A stretch of DNA of 64,000 bases from Afipia sp. (GCA_024707075.1 JANQAK010000003.1:1-64000); one strand, 5' to 3'; positions 37,384 through 48,215 are shown, numbered from the stretch's first letter. Notes: generated by a model not told the origin, from the sequence alone. A program made the numbers and translations.

Positions 37384-37458
37384 CCAGTGTCCTGAATCCG
37401 AAGTTCGCCTCATTTTCCAGCACGTTCGTAGCGAACTTCGGATTCTAAAGGACACTGG
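37384..37458. repeat. Palindrome A of a mirrored composite repeat
   Basis: The left arm is CCAGTGTCCTGAATCCGAAG followed by TTCGC (25 bases, 37384-37408), and a 22-base loop follows. The right arm (37431-37458) is its reverse complement except for three extra bases (TTA after CCAGTGTCCT on the complementary strand). It ends CACTGG. Confidence 0.88.
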
Positions 37459-37469
37459 AAGTTGTGATT

Positions 37470-37545
37470 CCAGTGTGGCGTCAGTTCGCAAGTCCGCAAA
37501 GGAACGTGCTGCCAAATGGCGCGGACTTGCGAACTGCCACACTGG
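37470..37545. repeat. Palindrome B of a mirrored composite repeat
   Basis: The left arm CCAGTGTGGCGTCAGTTCGC plus AAGTCCGC (28 bases, 37470-37497) and the right arm GCGGACTTGCGAACTGCCAC plus ACTGG (25 bases, 37521-37545) are complementary except for three extra bases (GTC) in the left arm. The loop is 23 bases. It starts with CCAGTGT, like palindrome A. Confidence 0.88.
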
Positions 37546-37564
37546 CTTGAAAGGGTGAAAATGA

Positions 37565-39235
<1,671 letters not shown>

Positions 39236-39329
39236 AGATATAGCCACGCATTCTGCATCCGTTCTGCTGTTCCTCCCGCTGTGCCCTCAGTAGCATTCAA
39301 GCACTGGGACGCGCGGGTGGGGCGGCGCG

Positions 39330-41609
39330 ATGGCCAATCGGGACAGCAACCGGCGGCGGACAAGCGGTAAGGTCAGCACCTGGCCGCCGCGCGATGCGGT
39401 GCGCGCCGGGTCTTCCGCCGACACCGGCGTAAGTGTCTGGTCGTCGTGGGTCGAAACTCTCACAAGCTGGCTGCGCGCCGAAGCCGGGCCGGGCCGATTG
39501 CTGCCCTGGGTGCCGGTCGCATTCGGCACCGGCATCGCGTTGTATTTCGCGGCGGAGCGCGAGCCGGTGGCGTCCGTTGCAGCAGGAACAGCGGCTGTGC
39601 TCTGCATCACCGCCTTTCTGGCGCGGCGGCATCCGGCCTTTCCAGTGGTGGTGATGCTGGCTGCGTTGTCTGCTGGCTTCGCGACGGCTGCGCTCAAGAC
39701 TGCACGCGTCGCCCACGGCGTGCTGGCGCGGCCGATGTTCTCCGTTGCCATGAAGGGGTTTGTCGAAACCCATGAGGAGCGCGAGCGCACCGACCGCTTT
39801 GTGTTGCGCGTGGAGGAGATGGACACGCCGCAGGGCCTCGCCAAACTCGACCGCGTTCGGCTCTCGGTCAGGAAAGGCACCGCGCCCACGGTCGGCAGTT
39901 TTGTCGAGTTGAAAGCGCGATTGCAGCCGCCGCTGTCGCCGCTGCGTCCAGGAAGTTACGACTTCGGCCGCGACATGTACTTTCAGGGCATCGGCGCGTC
40001 GGGCTTCGCGATGGGCGCGATCAGGACGATCGACGCGCCGCGACCCGGCGGCGCGTATCTGCGTTACGTCGCGACGATGCAGGCCATGCGCGACGCCATC
40101 GATGCGCGCATCCGCACCGTGCTCAGCGGAGATTCCCGCGCCATCGCAACCGCATTATTGACGGGACGTCGCGACGCGATCTCGGCGCCGGTCAACGACG
40201 CTATGTTCATCTCGGGGCTTGGCCATGTGCTGTCGATCTCCGGCTATCACATGGCGGTGGTGGCGGGCGTGGTGTTCTTCGCGGTGCGGGCATTGCTGGC
40301 GCTGTTTCCCGCGCTGACGGTGACGTTCCCGATCAAGAAATGGTCGGCGGCGGCGGCTTTCGTCGCAGCCGCCTTCTATCTGCTGCTGTCGGGCGCGGAG
40401 GTCGCGACCCAGCGCTCGTTCTTCATGACGGCAGTGGTGTTGATCGCGGTGATGGCGGACCGCCGCGCCATCACGTTCCGCACCCTCGCGGTGGCCGCGA
40501 TGATCGTGCTGCTGATTGCGCCGGAGGCGCTGGTGCACCCGAGTTTCCAGATGTCGTTCGCGGCCACGCTCGGGCTTGTCGCGCTGGTGCAACTCGGGAT
40601 GCCGAACCTGTTTGCATCCCCGGACAATTCGCAGGTGGCGCGCGCCGCGCTGTGGGGCGGGCGGGAAGTCGTCATGCTGGCGCTGGCCTCGCTGGTCGCG
40701 GGCCTCGCGACCATGCCTTACGCGGCGTTTCATTTTCATCGCGTGACGCCCTACGGCGTGCTGGCGAACCTTGCGGCGATGCCGGTGGTCTCGGTGCTGG
40801 TGATGCCCGCAGGCTTGCTCGGGCTGCTCGCCATGCCGTTCGGTTTCGACGGCGTGTTCTGGCGGCTGATGGACCTTGGCATCGGCTGGATGGTCGCGGT
40901 GTCGCAATGGGTCGCGGCGCTACCCGGCGCCATCGGGCGGCTGGCGGCGTTCGGCGCCGGGCCGCTGACGGCGATGAGCCTCGGCATCATCGCGCTCGGT
41001 CTGCTACGGACGCCGCTGCGCTGGGCCGGAGCAGGGCTGATCGCGCTCGCCACGCTGTGGGCGCTCACGACGCCGCAGCCGGACATTCTGGTGGCGGGTG
41101 ACGGACACACGGTTGGTGTTCGCGGCAGGGATGGCAAGCTCCGCCTGATGCGCACCGCGAAAGATGCGTTCCTGTCGCGGGAATGGCTCGCGGCGGATGC
41201 CGACACGCGCATCGCGACCGATCCGTCGCTGACCGATGGCGTCTCATGCGACGATTCAGGTTGCGTGGTACAGGCCTCCGACGGTGCGACGATTGCTCTC
41301 ACGCTGAAACCCGAAGCCTTCGCGGACGATTGCGCGCGGGCCGCCGTGATCGTGACGTCGCGGCAGCCGCCGTCCGATTGCGCGGCGCTGGTGCTGGATC
41401 AGGACACACTGAGCAGGCGAGGGACGCTCGCCTTGCGCAAGACGGCGGAGGGTTACGCCATTACGGCGATCCGGCCGCGCGGCGCCGATCGCCCGTGGTC
41501 ACCGGCGATTGCAGAGGATGAACCGCAGACGCCTGTGGCCAGGCCGAATGTCCCGGCGCCCCCCGTCGATGTCACGCCCACTGAGAGCGATCTTCAGTTG
41601 GACGATTAA
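39330..41609 (+). CDS. comEC: ComEC/Rec2 family competence-type membrane protein
   Basis: 759 aa. A soluble N-terminal part and DUF4131-like region (about 60-215) are followed by the competence domain with many membrane helices (about 225-560). Conserved segments are ISGLGHVLSISGYHMAVVAG, LSGAEVATQRSFFM and HPSFQMSFAATLGL. ComEC forms the channel for single-stranded DNA in natural transformation. The C-terminal 180 residues occupy the place of the metallo-beta-lactamase-like nuclease domain, but I see no HxHxDH motif, so that domain is degenerate or replaced. Whether the organism is transformable cannot be inferred. Confidence 0.88.
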   Translation: MANRDSNRRRTSGKVSTWPPRDAVRAGSSADTGVSVWSSWVETLTSWLRAEAGPGRLLPWVPVAFGTGIALYFAAEREPVASVAAGTAAVLCITAFLARRHPAFPVVVMLAALSAGFATAALKTARVAHGVLARPMFSVAMKGFVETHEERERTDRFVLRVEEMDTPQGLAKLDRVRLSVRKGTAPTVGSFVELKARLQPPLSPLRPGSYDFGRDMYFQGIGASGFAMGAIRTIDAPRPGGAYLRYVATMQAMRDAIDARIRTVLSGDSRAIATALLTGRRDAISAPVNDAMFISGLGHVLSISGYHMAVVAGVVFFAVRALLALFPALTVTFPIKKWSAAAAFVAAAFYLLLSGAEVATQRSFFMTAVVLIAVMADRRAITFRTLAVAAMIVLLIAPEALVHPSFQMSFAATLGLVALVQLGMPNLFASPDNSQVARAALWGGREVVMLALASLVAGLATMPYAAFHFHRVTPYGVLANLAAMPVVSVLVMPAGLLGLLAMPFGFDGVFWRLMDLGIGWMVAVSQWVAALPGAIGRLAAFGAGPLTAMSLGIIALGLLRTPLRWAGAGLIALATLWALTTPQPDILVAGDGHTVGVRGRDGKLRLMRTAKDAFLSREWLAADADTRIATDPSLTDGVSCDDSGCVVQASDGATIALTLKPEAFADDCARAAVIVTSRQPPSDCAALVLDQDTLSRRGTLALRKTAEGYAITAIRPRGADRPWSPAIAEDEPQTPVARPNVPAPPVDVTPTESDLQLDD

Positions 41610-41642
41610 TTCATTGCCCTATGGCTGAGGAGTCCACGGGAA

Positions 41643-41755
41643 CGTCATTCCGGACATCGCGCCCTTCGCGCGATGATCCGGAATCCCGAAGAGTTCATCG
41701 GAAGCAACCGCGAGATTCCGGGTTCGCTCGCAACCACTCGCGCCCCGGAATGACG
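41643..41755. repeat. Palindromic element (CGTCATTCCGG family)
   Basis: Outer arms CGTCATTCCGG (41643-41653) and CCGGAATGACG (41745-41755) are perfect. Inner hairpins include GCGCGATGATCCGGAATCCC and GAGATTCCGGGTTCGC. It lies between the convergent comEC and lexA, where it could act as a bidirectional transcript end. Confidence 0.8.
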
Positions 41756-41808
41756 GTGCTTTTTCAATCGCAGGTTAGATCGGGTTTTCAACGTCCAGGG
41801 CAGTCCGA

Positions 41809-42516
41809 TCAATACTTCCGCACCAGCCCGACCAGCTTGCCCTGAATCCGCACGCGGTTGGGCGGCAGGATGCGAACTTCATAGGCTGAGTTGGCAGGCT
41901 CCAGCGCGATGGACGCGCCGCGCCGCCGGAAGCGTTTCAGGGTGGCCTCTTCCTCGTCGATCAGCGCCACCACGATGTCGCCGGTGTCGGCGCTGTCGTT
42001 GCGCTGGATCAGCACGGTGTCGCCGTCGAGGATGCCCGCTTCCATCATGGAGTCGCCGCGCACTTCGAGAGCATAATGCTCGCCGGAGCCGAGCATGTCG
42101 GGCGGCACGCTGATGGTGTGGCTGCGGGTTTGCAGGGCCTCGATCGGCGTACCTGCCGCAATCCGGCCCATCATCGGCACCGAGACCGGGAAGCTCGCAT
42201 CCTCATCGGGACCGGCAGACGGGTTCGAGCGGACCTTGCCGAGATTGCCCTCGATGACGCTCGGCGTGAAGCCGCGGCGTGCGCCGCCGGGATTGACGCC
42301 CAGTTCGGGGAGCTTGATGACCTCGATGGCGCGGGCGCGGTTGGCGAGCCTGCGGATGAAGCCGCGCTCCTCGAGCGCGGTAATCAGCCGGTGGATGCCG
42401 GACTTGGAGCGCAGGTCCAGCGCGTCCTTCATCTCGTCGAACGAGGGCGGAACGCCAGCTTCCTTCAGCCGCTCGTTGATGAAGCGAAGAAGCTCGTACT
42501 GTTTGCGTGTCAGCAT
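41809..42516 (-). CDS. lexA: SOS repressor LexA
   Basis: 235 aa. The N-terminal winged helix ([38 protein letters not shown]) binds SOS boxes. The linker carries the Ala-Gly self-cleavage site in [13 protein letters not shown]. The peptidase domain has the catalytic Ser in [12 protein letters not shown] and the Lys in [12 protein letters not shown] chose ATG 42516, the family start. The 23 residues upstream in the track ORF read through the leader. A canonical SOS box lies 117 bases upstream, indicating autoregulation. The double box at 12588 is a probable target in the same window. Confidence 0.96.
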   Translation of the reverse strand: MLTRKQYELLRFINERLKEAGVPPSFDEMKDALDLRSKSGIHRLITALEERGFIRRLANRARAIEVIKLPELGVNPGGARRGFTPSVIEGNLGKVRSNPSAGPDEDASFPVSVPMMGRIAAGTPIEALQTRSHTISVPPDMLGSGEHYALEVRGDSMMEAGILDGDTVLIQRNDSADTGDIVVALIDEEEATLKRFRRRGASIALEPANSAYEVRILPPNRVRIQGKLVGLVRKY

Positions 42517-42632
42517 CTGAATGGGTCCCCGGTCTTTCGTTGATCCGGTGCTGTCGCTTTCTGAACGTGCCTGTTGAGCGGGCAATCAGAAGGAACGAGT
42601 CACTCGAAACAAATCATGAACGAACACTATCT

Positions 42633-42647
42633 GTTCCATATGTGTTC
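42633..42647 (-). promoter_or_regulatory. LexA (SOS) box upstream of lexA
   Basis: On the minus strand GAAC-ACATATG-GAAC, a perfect match to the Rhizobiales GAACN7GAAC operator, 117 bases before the lexA start. Confidence 0.88.
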
Positions 42648-42656
42648 CGCAACCCC

Positions 42657-43580
42657 TTAATTTCGCGTCAACGGCGGAGAGGTTCTGCTGACGCGCGCAT
42701 ACCGGCTCGGAGGCTGGCCCACGTACCGGCTGAATGCGGTGCTGAAGGTGCTCGCCGAGCCGTAACCGACGCGTTCGGCGACCTCGCCGAGCCCATAGTC
42801 GTGGCGGCGGAGGAGATCCTTGGCGACGGCCATACGCCAAGCGAGCAGGTATTCCATCGGCGGGAGGCCCACGGTGCGTGTGAAGCGCTCGAAGAACGCC
42901 GAGCGCGACAGTGCGGCCTTCTTCGCGAGTTGGGCCATCGTCCACGAGCGTGCGAGCTGGCCGTGCATCTGCTGCATCGCTGGCGCCAGTCGCGCATCGG
43001 CGAGCCCGCGCAGAAGCCCGGGCGGCGCGTCTTCACCCGACGTCGACCGGAGGGCCTCGATGAGCAGGATCTCCACCAGGCGCTTGAGCACGAGGTCGCG
43101 GCCTGGCTTCCGTTCGCTCGATTCCGCTCCGACGAGTTGCACCAGCACCGAGAGCCGCTCGGCGCCGCGCACGTGAATCAGCCCCGGCAGCAGCGAGACA
43201 GGCAACGCCGCATCGGGCGAGTCGAAAACGAAATAGCCGCCGAGCAACCGGACATCGGGCTTTCCGCCGCGCGTGCCGTGGCGGACTTCACCCGTGGGCG
43301 CGGGCGTCACCTTCGGATCGATGCGCTCGGGCCTCACCGGCTCGAACCCCGAGATGGTGAAGCCCGGCGTCGCCGGAAGGAGCACGAAGTCGCCCGCTTC
43401 GAGCGTAAGGGCCGGGTGGCCGTCGACGGCGAGACGGCAGCGGCCTTCGAGCACGGCGCAGAAGCTCGGCTGACCGAAGTCCGAATAGCGGACACCCCAG
43501 CGCCCGGCGCCGCTGATGCGCTTCGCGAACACGGTCCGCGGCTGAAGCAGCGCGATGATTTCCGAGAGGGGGTCGCTCAC
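42657..43580 (-). CDS. AraC family transcriptional regulator with cupin N-terminus
   Basis: 307 aa. The N-terminal half resembles the AraC cupin-type sensor domain (FCAVLEGRCRLAVDGHPALTL, AGDFVLLPATPGF). The C-terminal 100 residues are the double helix-turn-helix: WTMAQLAKKAALSRSAFFERF, GLPPMEYLLAWRMAVAKDLL, and GYGSASTFSTAFSRYVGQPPSRY. Such regulators often control a divergent oxidoreductase gene, as found here. The pair sits between lexA and moeA, which are usually closer together in relatives (family knowledge), so it may be an insertion. The inducer is unknown. Confidence 0.87.
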   Translation of the reverse strand: MSDPLSEIIALLQPRTVFAKRISGAGRWGVRYSDFGQPSFCAVLEGRCRLAVDGHPALTLEAGDFVLLPATPGFTISGFEPVRPERIDPKVTPAPTGEVRHGTRGGKPDVRLLGGYFVFDSPDAALPVSLLPGLIHVRGAERLSVLVQLVGAESSERKPGRDLVLKRLVEILLIEALRSTSGEDAPPGLLRGLADARLAPAMQQMHGQLARSWTMAQLAKKAALSRSAFFERFTRTVGLPPMEYLLAWRMAVAKDLLRRHDYGLGEVAERVGYGSASTFSTAFSRYVGQPPSRYARVSRTSPPLTRN

Positions 43581-43584
43581 AACT

Positions 43585-43628
43585 GGACGATCACAAATGA
43601 ATTATGGACTTTACATTATAGATCGTCC
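43585..43628. promoter_or_regulatory. Candidate operator in the AraC/SDR divergent region
   Basis: Perfect inverted repeat GGACGATC (43585-43592) and GATCGTCC (43621-43628) spaced by 28 AT-rich bases. It lies immediately before the regulator start and 51 bases before the SDR start. Confidence 0.55.
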
Positions 43629-43678
43629 GGCAAGTGACGGCCATAACAATCGGCATCAAAACCACCGGGAAGATCATC

Positions 43679-44422
43679 ATGAAAACTGTCCTCATTACGG
43701 GTTGCTCCTCCGGCTATGGCCTTCAGACCGCCCGACACTTCCATGCGCAGGGCTGGAACGTGGTCGCCACCATGCGCGCGCCGCGCGAAGACGTGTTGCC
43801 GCGATCGGACCGGGTCCGTGTGCTGGCGCTCGACGTGACCAGCCCCCAGAGCATCGCGGCTGCACTGGCGGCGAGCGGGCCGATCGACGTGCTGGTCAAC
43901 AACGCCGGCATTGGGCTTTTCGGCGCGGTCGAGGCCACGCCGATGGCCACGGTGCGCGAGGTATTCGAGACCAACACCTTTGGCGTGATGGCGATGACGC
44001 AGGCGGTGCTGCCGCAGTTCCGTGCGCGTAAGTCGGGCGTGGTGGTGAACGTGACCTCGAGCGCCACGCTGGCGCCGATGCCATTGGTTGCCGTGTATAC
44101 CGCGAGCAAGATGGCCATCGAAGGGTTCACCGCATCGCTTGCGCACGAGCTTGAGGGGTTCGGCGTGCGTGTGAAACTGGTTGAGCCGGGCTACGGCCCG
44201 ACGACGAGTTTTACCAGCAACTCGGGGACGCGCATGGACGGGCTGATCCCCGAGGCCTACGCGCCCTTCGCCCAGCAGGTTTTCGCATCATTCAGCGAGC
44301 CGGCCGCGGTGACGACCGAGGCCGACGTGGCCGAAGGCGTGTGGCGGGCTGCAAACGATATCTCCGGGCAGCTTCGGTTTCCAGCGGGGGCTGACGCCGT
44401 GGCATTGGCTCAGGCGGAATAA
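43679..44422 (+). CDS. Short-chain dehydrogenase/reductase (SDR)
   Basis: 247 aa classical SDR. The nucleotide-binding TGCSSGYG is near the N-terminus, followed by VLALDVTS, VLVNNAGIGLFG, the catalytic Ser in VNVTSSATLAP and YTASK with the catalytic Tyr/Lys. The downstream VKLVEPGYGPTTSF is typical of the SDR family with relaxed substrates. Substrate unknown. I chose ATG 43679 (MKTVLITG) since the fold starts there and the 15 codons upstream are unsupported. Presumed target of the divergent AraC regulator. Confidence 0.9.
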   Translation: MKTVLITGCSSGYGLQTARHFHAQGWNVVATMRAPREDVLPRSDRVRVLALDVTSPQSIAAALAASGPIDVLVNNAGIGLFGAVEATPMATVREVFETNTFGVMAMTQAVLPQFRARKSGVVVNVTSSATLAPMPLVAVYTASKMAIEGFTASLAHELEGFGVRVKLVEPGYGPTTSFTSNSGTRMDGLIPEAYAPFAQQVFASFSEPAAVTTEADVAEGVWRAANDISGQLRFPAGADAVALAQAE

Positions 44423-44447
44423 CCGGCGGGATCGCTGCTGCGCTCGG

Positions 44448-45656
44448 TTACGCCGGCAGCCGCAGGATCGTGCAGGGCGAGCCGGCGGCGGCGGCGGGTG
44501 CGAAGGGCGGCCGGACGATCAGGGCGTTCGCCGCCGCCAGATTAGCCACCAGGGAACTGTCCTGCGCGCCCACCGAGGCCGCGACGGGCATGCCATCGGA
44601 GCCAACCTCGACCCGCGCGCGCAGGTAGTCCTGCCGCTTGTCGTTGGCGGGCAGGTCGTGCCCGAGCACGGCATGTTCGAACACATGATCGACGGCGGTG
44701 CGCCCGGACAGCGCGCGGATCAGCGGCACCAGAAACAGGAAGGCGCAGATGTAGGACGACACCGGATTGCCCGGCAGGCCGAGCACGCGCATCGAATTGA
44801 GCCGTCCGTGCATCATCGGCTTGCCGGGGCGCAGCGCGATCTTCCAGAACGCCATGTCGACGCCTTCGGCCTTCAACGCCTCCTGAACGAAATCATGATC
44901 GCCGACCGACGCGCCGCCGGTGGTGATAAGGACATCGACGCCGAGATCGCGCGCGCGCCGGATGCTGCTGGACGTTGCCTCGAGCGTATCGCGCGCGACG
45001 CCAAGGTCGATCGCTTCCCCGCCCTCGCTGCGGACCAGCGCGGCCAGCGCGAAGACGTTGCTGAAAATGATCTGGCCGGGGGCGGGCGCAGCACCCGGCG
45101 CAACCAGTTCGTCGCCGGTGGCGAGGATTGCCACGCGCGGACGGCGATGCACCGGAAGCTGCGGATGGTTCATTCCGGCCGCCAGCGCAACGGAACGGTC
45201 GGACAGCAGCGTGCCGCGTGGCAGCAGCACATCGCCCTCGCGGAAGTCGATGCCGGCCGCGCGGATATTCTTTCCCGCCTTGATGGCTTCGTTGACGATC
45301 ACGGTGTCGCCGTCGCGCGTGGCGTCTTCCTGGATGACGATGGCATCGGCGCCATCGGGGACGACACCGCCGGTGAAAATGCGCGCGGCCTGCCCGGCGT
45401 GAACGGTTTCATTGAACGGGCGGCCGGCAGCGACTTCGCCGATCACCTTCAACCGTGCGCCCGGCACGGCGTCGGCGGCGCGCACCGCGTAACCGTCCAT
45501 CGCCGACATCGCGGCGGGCGGCTGGGTGCGCAGTGCTGCGATGTCGCGCGATAGCGTGCGATGATAGGCGTCGTTGAGCGCGACCGTCTCTTCGGGCAGC
45601 GCTTCGGCGTCCTTGAGAACGGCGGCATAGGCCTCGGCGACCGGCATCAGCGCCAT
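44448..45656 (-). CDS. moeA: Molybdopterin molybdenumtransferase MoeA
   Basis: Inserts molybdate into adenylylated molybdopterin, the last step of Moco synthesis. 402 aa. Visible are SAMDGYAVRAAD, AARIFTGGVVPDGADAIVIQED in the substrate region, ILATGDELVAPG, LITTGGASVGDHDFV (MPT-binding), and the C-terminal LGLPGNPVSSYICAFLFLVPL. It is downstream of moaC on the same strand, but a REP-like hairpin lies in the 179-base gap, which may reduce coupling. Confidence 0.95.
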   Translation of the reverse strand: MALMPVAEAYAAVLKDAEALPEETVALNDAYHRTLSRDIAALRTQPPAAMSAMDGYAVRAADAVPGARLKVIGEVAAGRPFNETVHAGQAARIFTGGVVPDGADAIVIQEDATRDGDTVIVNEAIKAGKNIRAAGIDFREGDVLLPRGTLLSDRSVALAAGMNHPQLPVHRRPRVAILATGDELVAPGAAPAPGQIIFSNVFALAALVRSEGGEAIDLGVARDTLEATSSSIRRARDLGVDVLITTGGASVGDHDFVQEALKAEGVDMAFWKIALRPGKPMMHGRLNSMRVLGLPGNPVSSYICAFLFLVPLIRALSGRTAVDHVFEHAVLGHDLPANDKRQDYLRARVEVGSDGMPVAASVGAQDSSLVANLAAANALIVRPPFAPAAAAGSPCTILRLPA

Positions 45657-45713
45657 GGTGCGATCCTTAGAGTCTGATCGAAAAAGGAGCGAGTGAACAC
45701 AGGGATTTTACTT

Positions 45714-45796
45714 CGTCATTGCGAGGAGCACTTGCGACGAAGCAATCCAGTGCTGCTTTTTTAAGAGTGGATTGCTTCGCTTCGCTCGCAATGACG
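45714..45796. repeat. REP-like palindromic element, copy 2 (CGTCATTGCGA family)
   Basis: CGTCATTGCGAGGAGCACTT then GCGACGAAGCAATCCAG, a loop with TTTTTT, and TGGATTGCTTCGCTTCGCTC then GCAATGACG. The arms are almost identical to the copy at 2766-2846 while the loops differ. That is the pattern of a selected or mobile hairpin. Confidence 0.88.
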
Positions 45797-45835
45797 GTTT
45801 GCACCCTATTGTTCCGATAACCCGCATTTTCGATC

Positions 45836-46344
45836 TTAATAATCGGCGAGATAATGGCCGGACTTTCCGCCCTTCTTCTCGACCAGACGGACGCCTTCGA
45901 TGTGAATGCCGCGCTCGACGGCTTTCACCATGTCGTAGATGGTGAGGCACGCCATCGACACGGCGGTCAGCGCCTCCATCTCGACGCCGGTTGGGCCTTT
46001 CACCTTCACCGTGGCGCGGACACGGCAGCCGGGCAGCTTGGCGTCAGGAGTAATGTCGATCGTGACTTTCGACAGCGCCAGTGGATGACAGAGCGGAATG
46101 AGATCGGAGGTGCGCTTCGCCGCCATGATCCCGGCGACGCGCGCGGTGCCGAGCACATCGCCCTTGGCGGCGTTGCCCTTCACAATCAGATCAAGAGTCT
46201 TGCGGGTCATGACGACATGACCTTCGGCCACGGCCACCCGCTCGGTATCCGGCTTGGCGGAGACGTCCACCATGCGCGCCTCGCCCTTGGCGTCGATGTG
46301 GGTGAGGGCAACGCCCGCTTTCTTTTTGATTTCTGTTTGGCCAC
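45836..46344 (-). CDS. moaC: Cyclic pyranopterin monophosphate synthase MoaC, N-terminus frameshifted
   Basis: Second step of Moco synthesis, forming cyclic pyranopterin monophosphate. The track ORF starts at an internal ATG (46273, [18 protein letters not shown]), but family N-terminal sequence continues upstream in frame ([14 protein letters not shown]) with no start codon. A GTG at 46344, six bases after the trpC stop, reads MAKQKSK and joins correctly if the five-base T-run at 46323-46327 (A-run on the coding strand) had six. So a one-base deletion is inferred. Key segments [17 protein letters not shown] and [20 protein letters not shown] are intact. The shorter protein from 46273 would lack about 24 residues. 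Confidence 0.88.
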
Positions 46345-46347
46345 GGC

Positions 46348-47169
46348 TCAGCGTGTCCCAGCGGCGCGTTGCGCGTCTTTGTGCGCGAGCAGTGTGCGGG
46401 TGGCCGCTGTCACATCGGCCTGCCGCATCAGGCTTTCGCCGACGAGGAAGGTGTTCATGCCGACCTTGGCGAGGCGCGCAAGATCGGCCGAGGCGAAGAT
46501 GCCGCTTTCCCCGACGCTGATGCGATCCTTCGGAATCAGCGGCGCAAGTTCCTCGCTGGTGGCGAGCGTGGTCTCGAAGGTGCGCAGGTTGCGGTTGTTC
46601 ACGCCGAGCAGGGGCGAGCGCAGCTTCAGGGCGCGATCGAGTTCCTCACGGTTATGAACTTCGAGCAGCACGTCCATGCCATGCGCGAAGGCGGCATCCT
46701 CGATGTCCTTGGCCGCGGCGTCGTCGAGCGCCGCCATGATGATGAGGACGCAGTCGGCGCCGTGCGCGCGGGCTTCCGCCACCTGATAGGTGTCGTACAT
46801 GAAATCCTTGCGCAGCACCGGCAGCGACACCGCCGCGCGCGCAGCCACCATGAATGCGAGCGAGCCCTGGAACGATGGCGTATCCGTCAGCACCGAAAGA
46901 CACGCCGCGCCGCCGGCCTCATAGGCTTTCGCCAGCGCGGGCGGATCGAAGTCGGCGCGGATCAGTCCCTTGGACGGCGACGCCTTCTTGATCTCGGCGA
47001 TCAGCGCGTAGTCACCACGCGCGTGCTTCGCCCGGATGGCGTTGACGAAACCGCGCGGGGCAGGCGCGGCCTTGGCGCGCGCCTCGATCTCGCTGAGCGG
47101 ATGCGCGCGCTTGGCGGCGGCGATTTCCTCGCGCTTGTAGGTTTCGATCTTGGTGAGGATGTCCGACAA
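46348..47169 (-). CDS. trpC: Indole-3-glycerol phosphate synthase
   Basis: Fourth step of tryptophan synthesis (CdRP to IGP). 273 aa, (beta/alpha)8 barrel. [16 protein letters not shown] has the catalytic Lys, [20 protein letters not shown] follows, [13 protein letters not shown] has the catalytic Asn/Arg, and [19 protein letters not shown] binds phosphate. I chose TTG 47169 (MSDILTKIE), which matches the family start and has GAGGAG nine bases before it. The ATG at 47190 overlaps the trpD stop and adds seven residues that contain the Shine-Dalgarno sequence. Confidence 0.92.
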   Translation of the reverse strand: MSDILTKIETYKREEIAAAKRAHPLSEIEARAKAAPAPRGFVNAIRAKHARGDYALIAEIKKASPSKGLIRADFDPPALAKAYEAGGAACLSVLTDTPSFQGSLAFMVAARAAVSLPVLRKDFMYDTYQVAEARAHGADCVLIIMAALDDAAAKDIEDAAFAHGMDVLLEVHNREELDRALKLRSPLLGVNNRNLRTFETTLATSEELAPLIPKDRISVGESGIFASADLARLAKVGMNTFLVGESLMRQADVTAATRTLLAHKDAQRAAGTR

Positions 47170-47182
47170 GGGAAGCTGCTCC

Positions 47183-48196
47183 TCAAGCATTGGAGACGGC
47201 GACGAGGCGCGTCAGCCGGTCGGTCGCAGCGCCAGTGTCCAGCGCCCTGGTGCCGAGCGCAACGCCTTCCTTGAGGTCTTTCGCCTGACCTGCAACCACC
47301 AGCGCAGCGGCGGCATTGATCAGCGCGACGTTGCGATACGCGCCCGGCTTGCCGTCCAGCACGTCGCGCAGCGCGCCGGCGTTGGCCTCGGCATCGCCGC
47401 CCTTGAGGTCCGCGCTGGTGGCACGCGGCAGCCCGGCATCCTCGGGCGTGACCTCGAAGGTGCGGATGTTGCCCTTTTCGAGCGCCGCGACATAGGTCGG
47501 GCCGGTGAGGGTGATCTCGTCGAGGCCGTCGGAGCCATGCACGACCCAGATCGATTCCGCGCCGAGGTTCTTCAGTACCTGCGCCAGCGGCTCGACCCAG
47601 TGCTTGGAGAACACGCCGACCATCTGCCGCTTGACGCCGGCGGGATTGGACAGCGGCCCGAGTAGGTTGAAGATGGTGCGGGTGGCGAGTTCGACGCGGG
47701 TGGGGCCGACGTTCTTCATCGCCGGATGATGTGTCGGCGCGAACATGAAGCCGATGCCGGCTTCCGCGATGCAGCGGCCGACGTCGTCGGGCGTGATGTT
47801 GATGTTGACACCGAGCGCGGCCAGCGCGTCGGCGGCGCCGGATTTCGACGACAGGGCGCGGTTGCCGTGCTTGGCGACCGGCACGCCGGTGCCTGCGAGA
47901 ATGAACGACGCGCAGGTCGAGACGTTGACCGAGCCGGAGCCGTCGCCGCCGGTGCCGACGATGTCGACCGCATCGGGCGGGGCTTTTACGGTCAGCATCT
48001 TGGCGCGCATGGCGGAGACCGCGCCGGTGATTTCATCGACCGTTTCGCCGCGCACGCGCAGCGCCATCAAGAGGCCGCCCATCTGTGACGGCGTCGCTTC
48101 GCCGGACATCATGCGATCGAATGCGGCGGCGGCCTCGTGGCGCGACAACACCGCGCCGGTGGCGACTTTTCCGATGATGGCTTTCAGATCGTCCAT
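47183..48196 (-). CDS. trpD: Anthranilate phosphoribosyltransferase
   Basis: Transfers phosphoribosyl from PRPP to anthranilate. 337 aa. Conserved elements: [20 protein letters not shown] (PRPP pyrophosphate loop), [44 protein letters not shown] and [15 protein letters not shown] chose ATG 48196 ([10 protein letters not shown]); the longer track start runs into the ppiD end. trpE and trpG are not in this window, so anthranilate synthase is encoded elsewhere. Confidence 0.95.
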   Translation of the reverse strand: MDDLKAIIGKVATGAVLSRHEAAAAFDRMMSGEATPSQMGGLLMALRVRGETVDEITGAVSAMRAKMLTVKAPPDAVDIVGTGGDGSGSVNVSTCASFILAGTGVPVAKHGNRALSSKSGAADALAALGVNINITPDDVGRCIAEAGIGFMFAPTHHPAMKNVGPTRVELATRTIFNLLGPLSNPAGVKRQMVGVFSKHWVEPLAQVLKNLGAESIWVVHGSDGLDEITLTGPTYVAALEKGNIRTFEVTPEDAGLPRATSADLKGGDAEANAGALRDVLDGKPGAYRNVALINAAAALVVAGQAKDLKEGVALGTRALDTGAATDRLTRLVAVSNA

Positions 48197-48215
48197 GATT
48201 TTGCTTTGCGTGAGG

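Larger units (their letters stand above)
37151..37564. other. About 410-base divergent region gltX/glnS with no gene
   Basis: Carries both promoters by position and the composite mirrored palindrome at 37384-37545. Short track ORFs here (37068-37304, 37162-37395) have no recognisable domain and read through the repeat arms. Confidence 0.6.
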
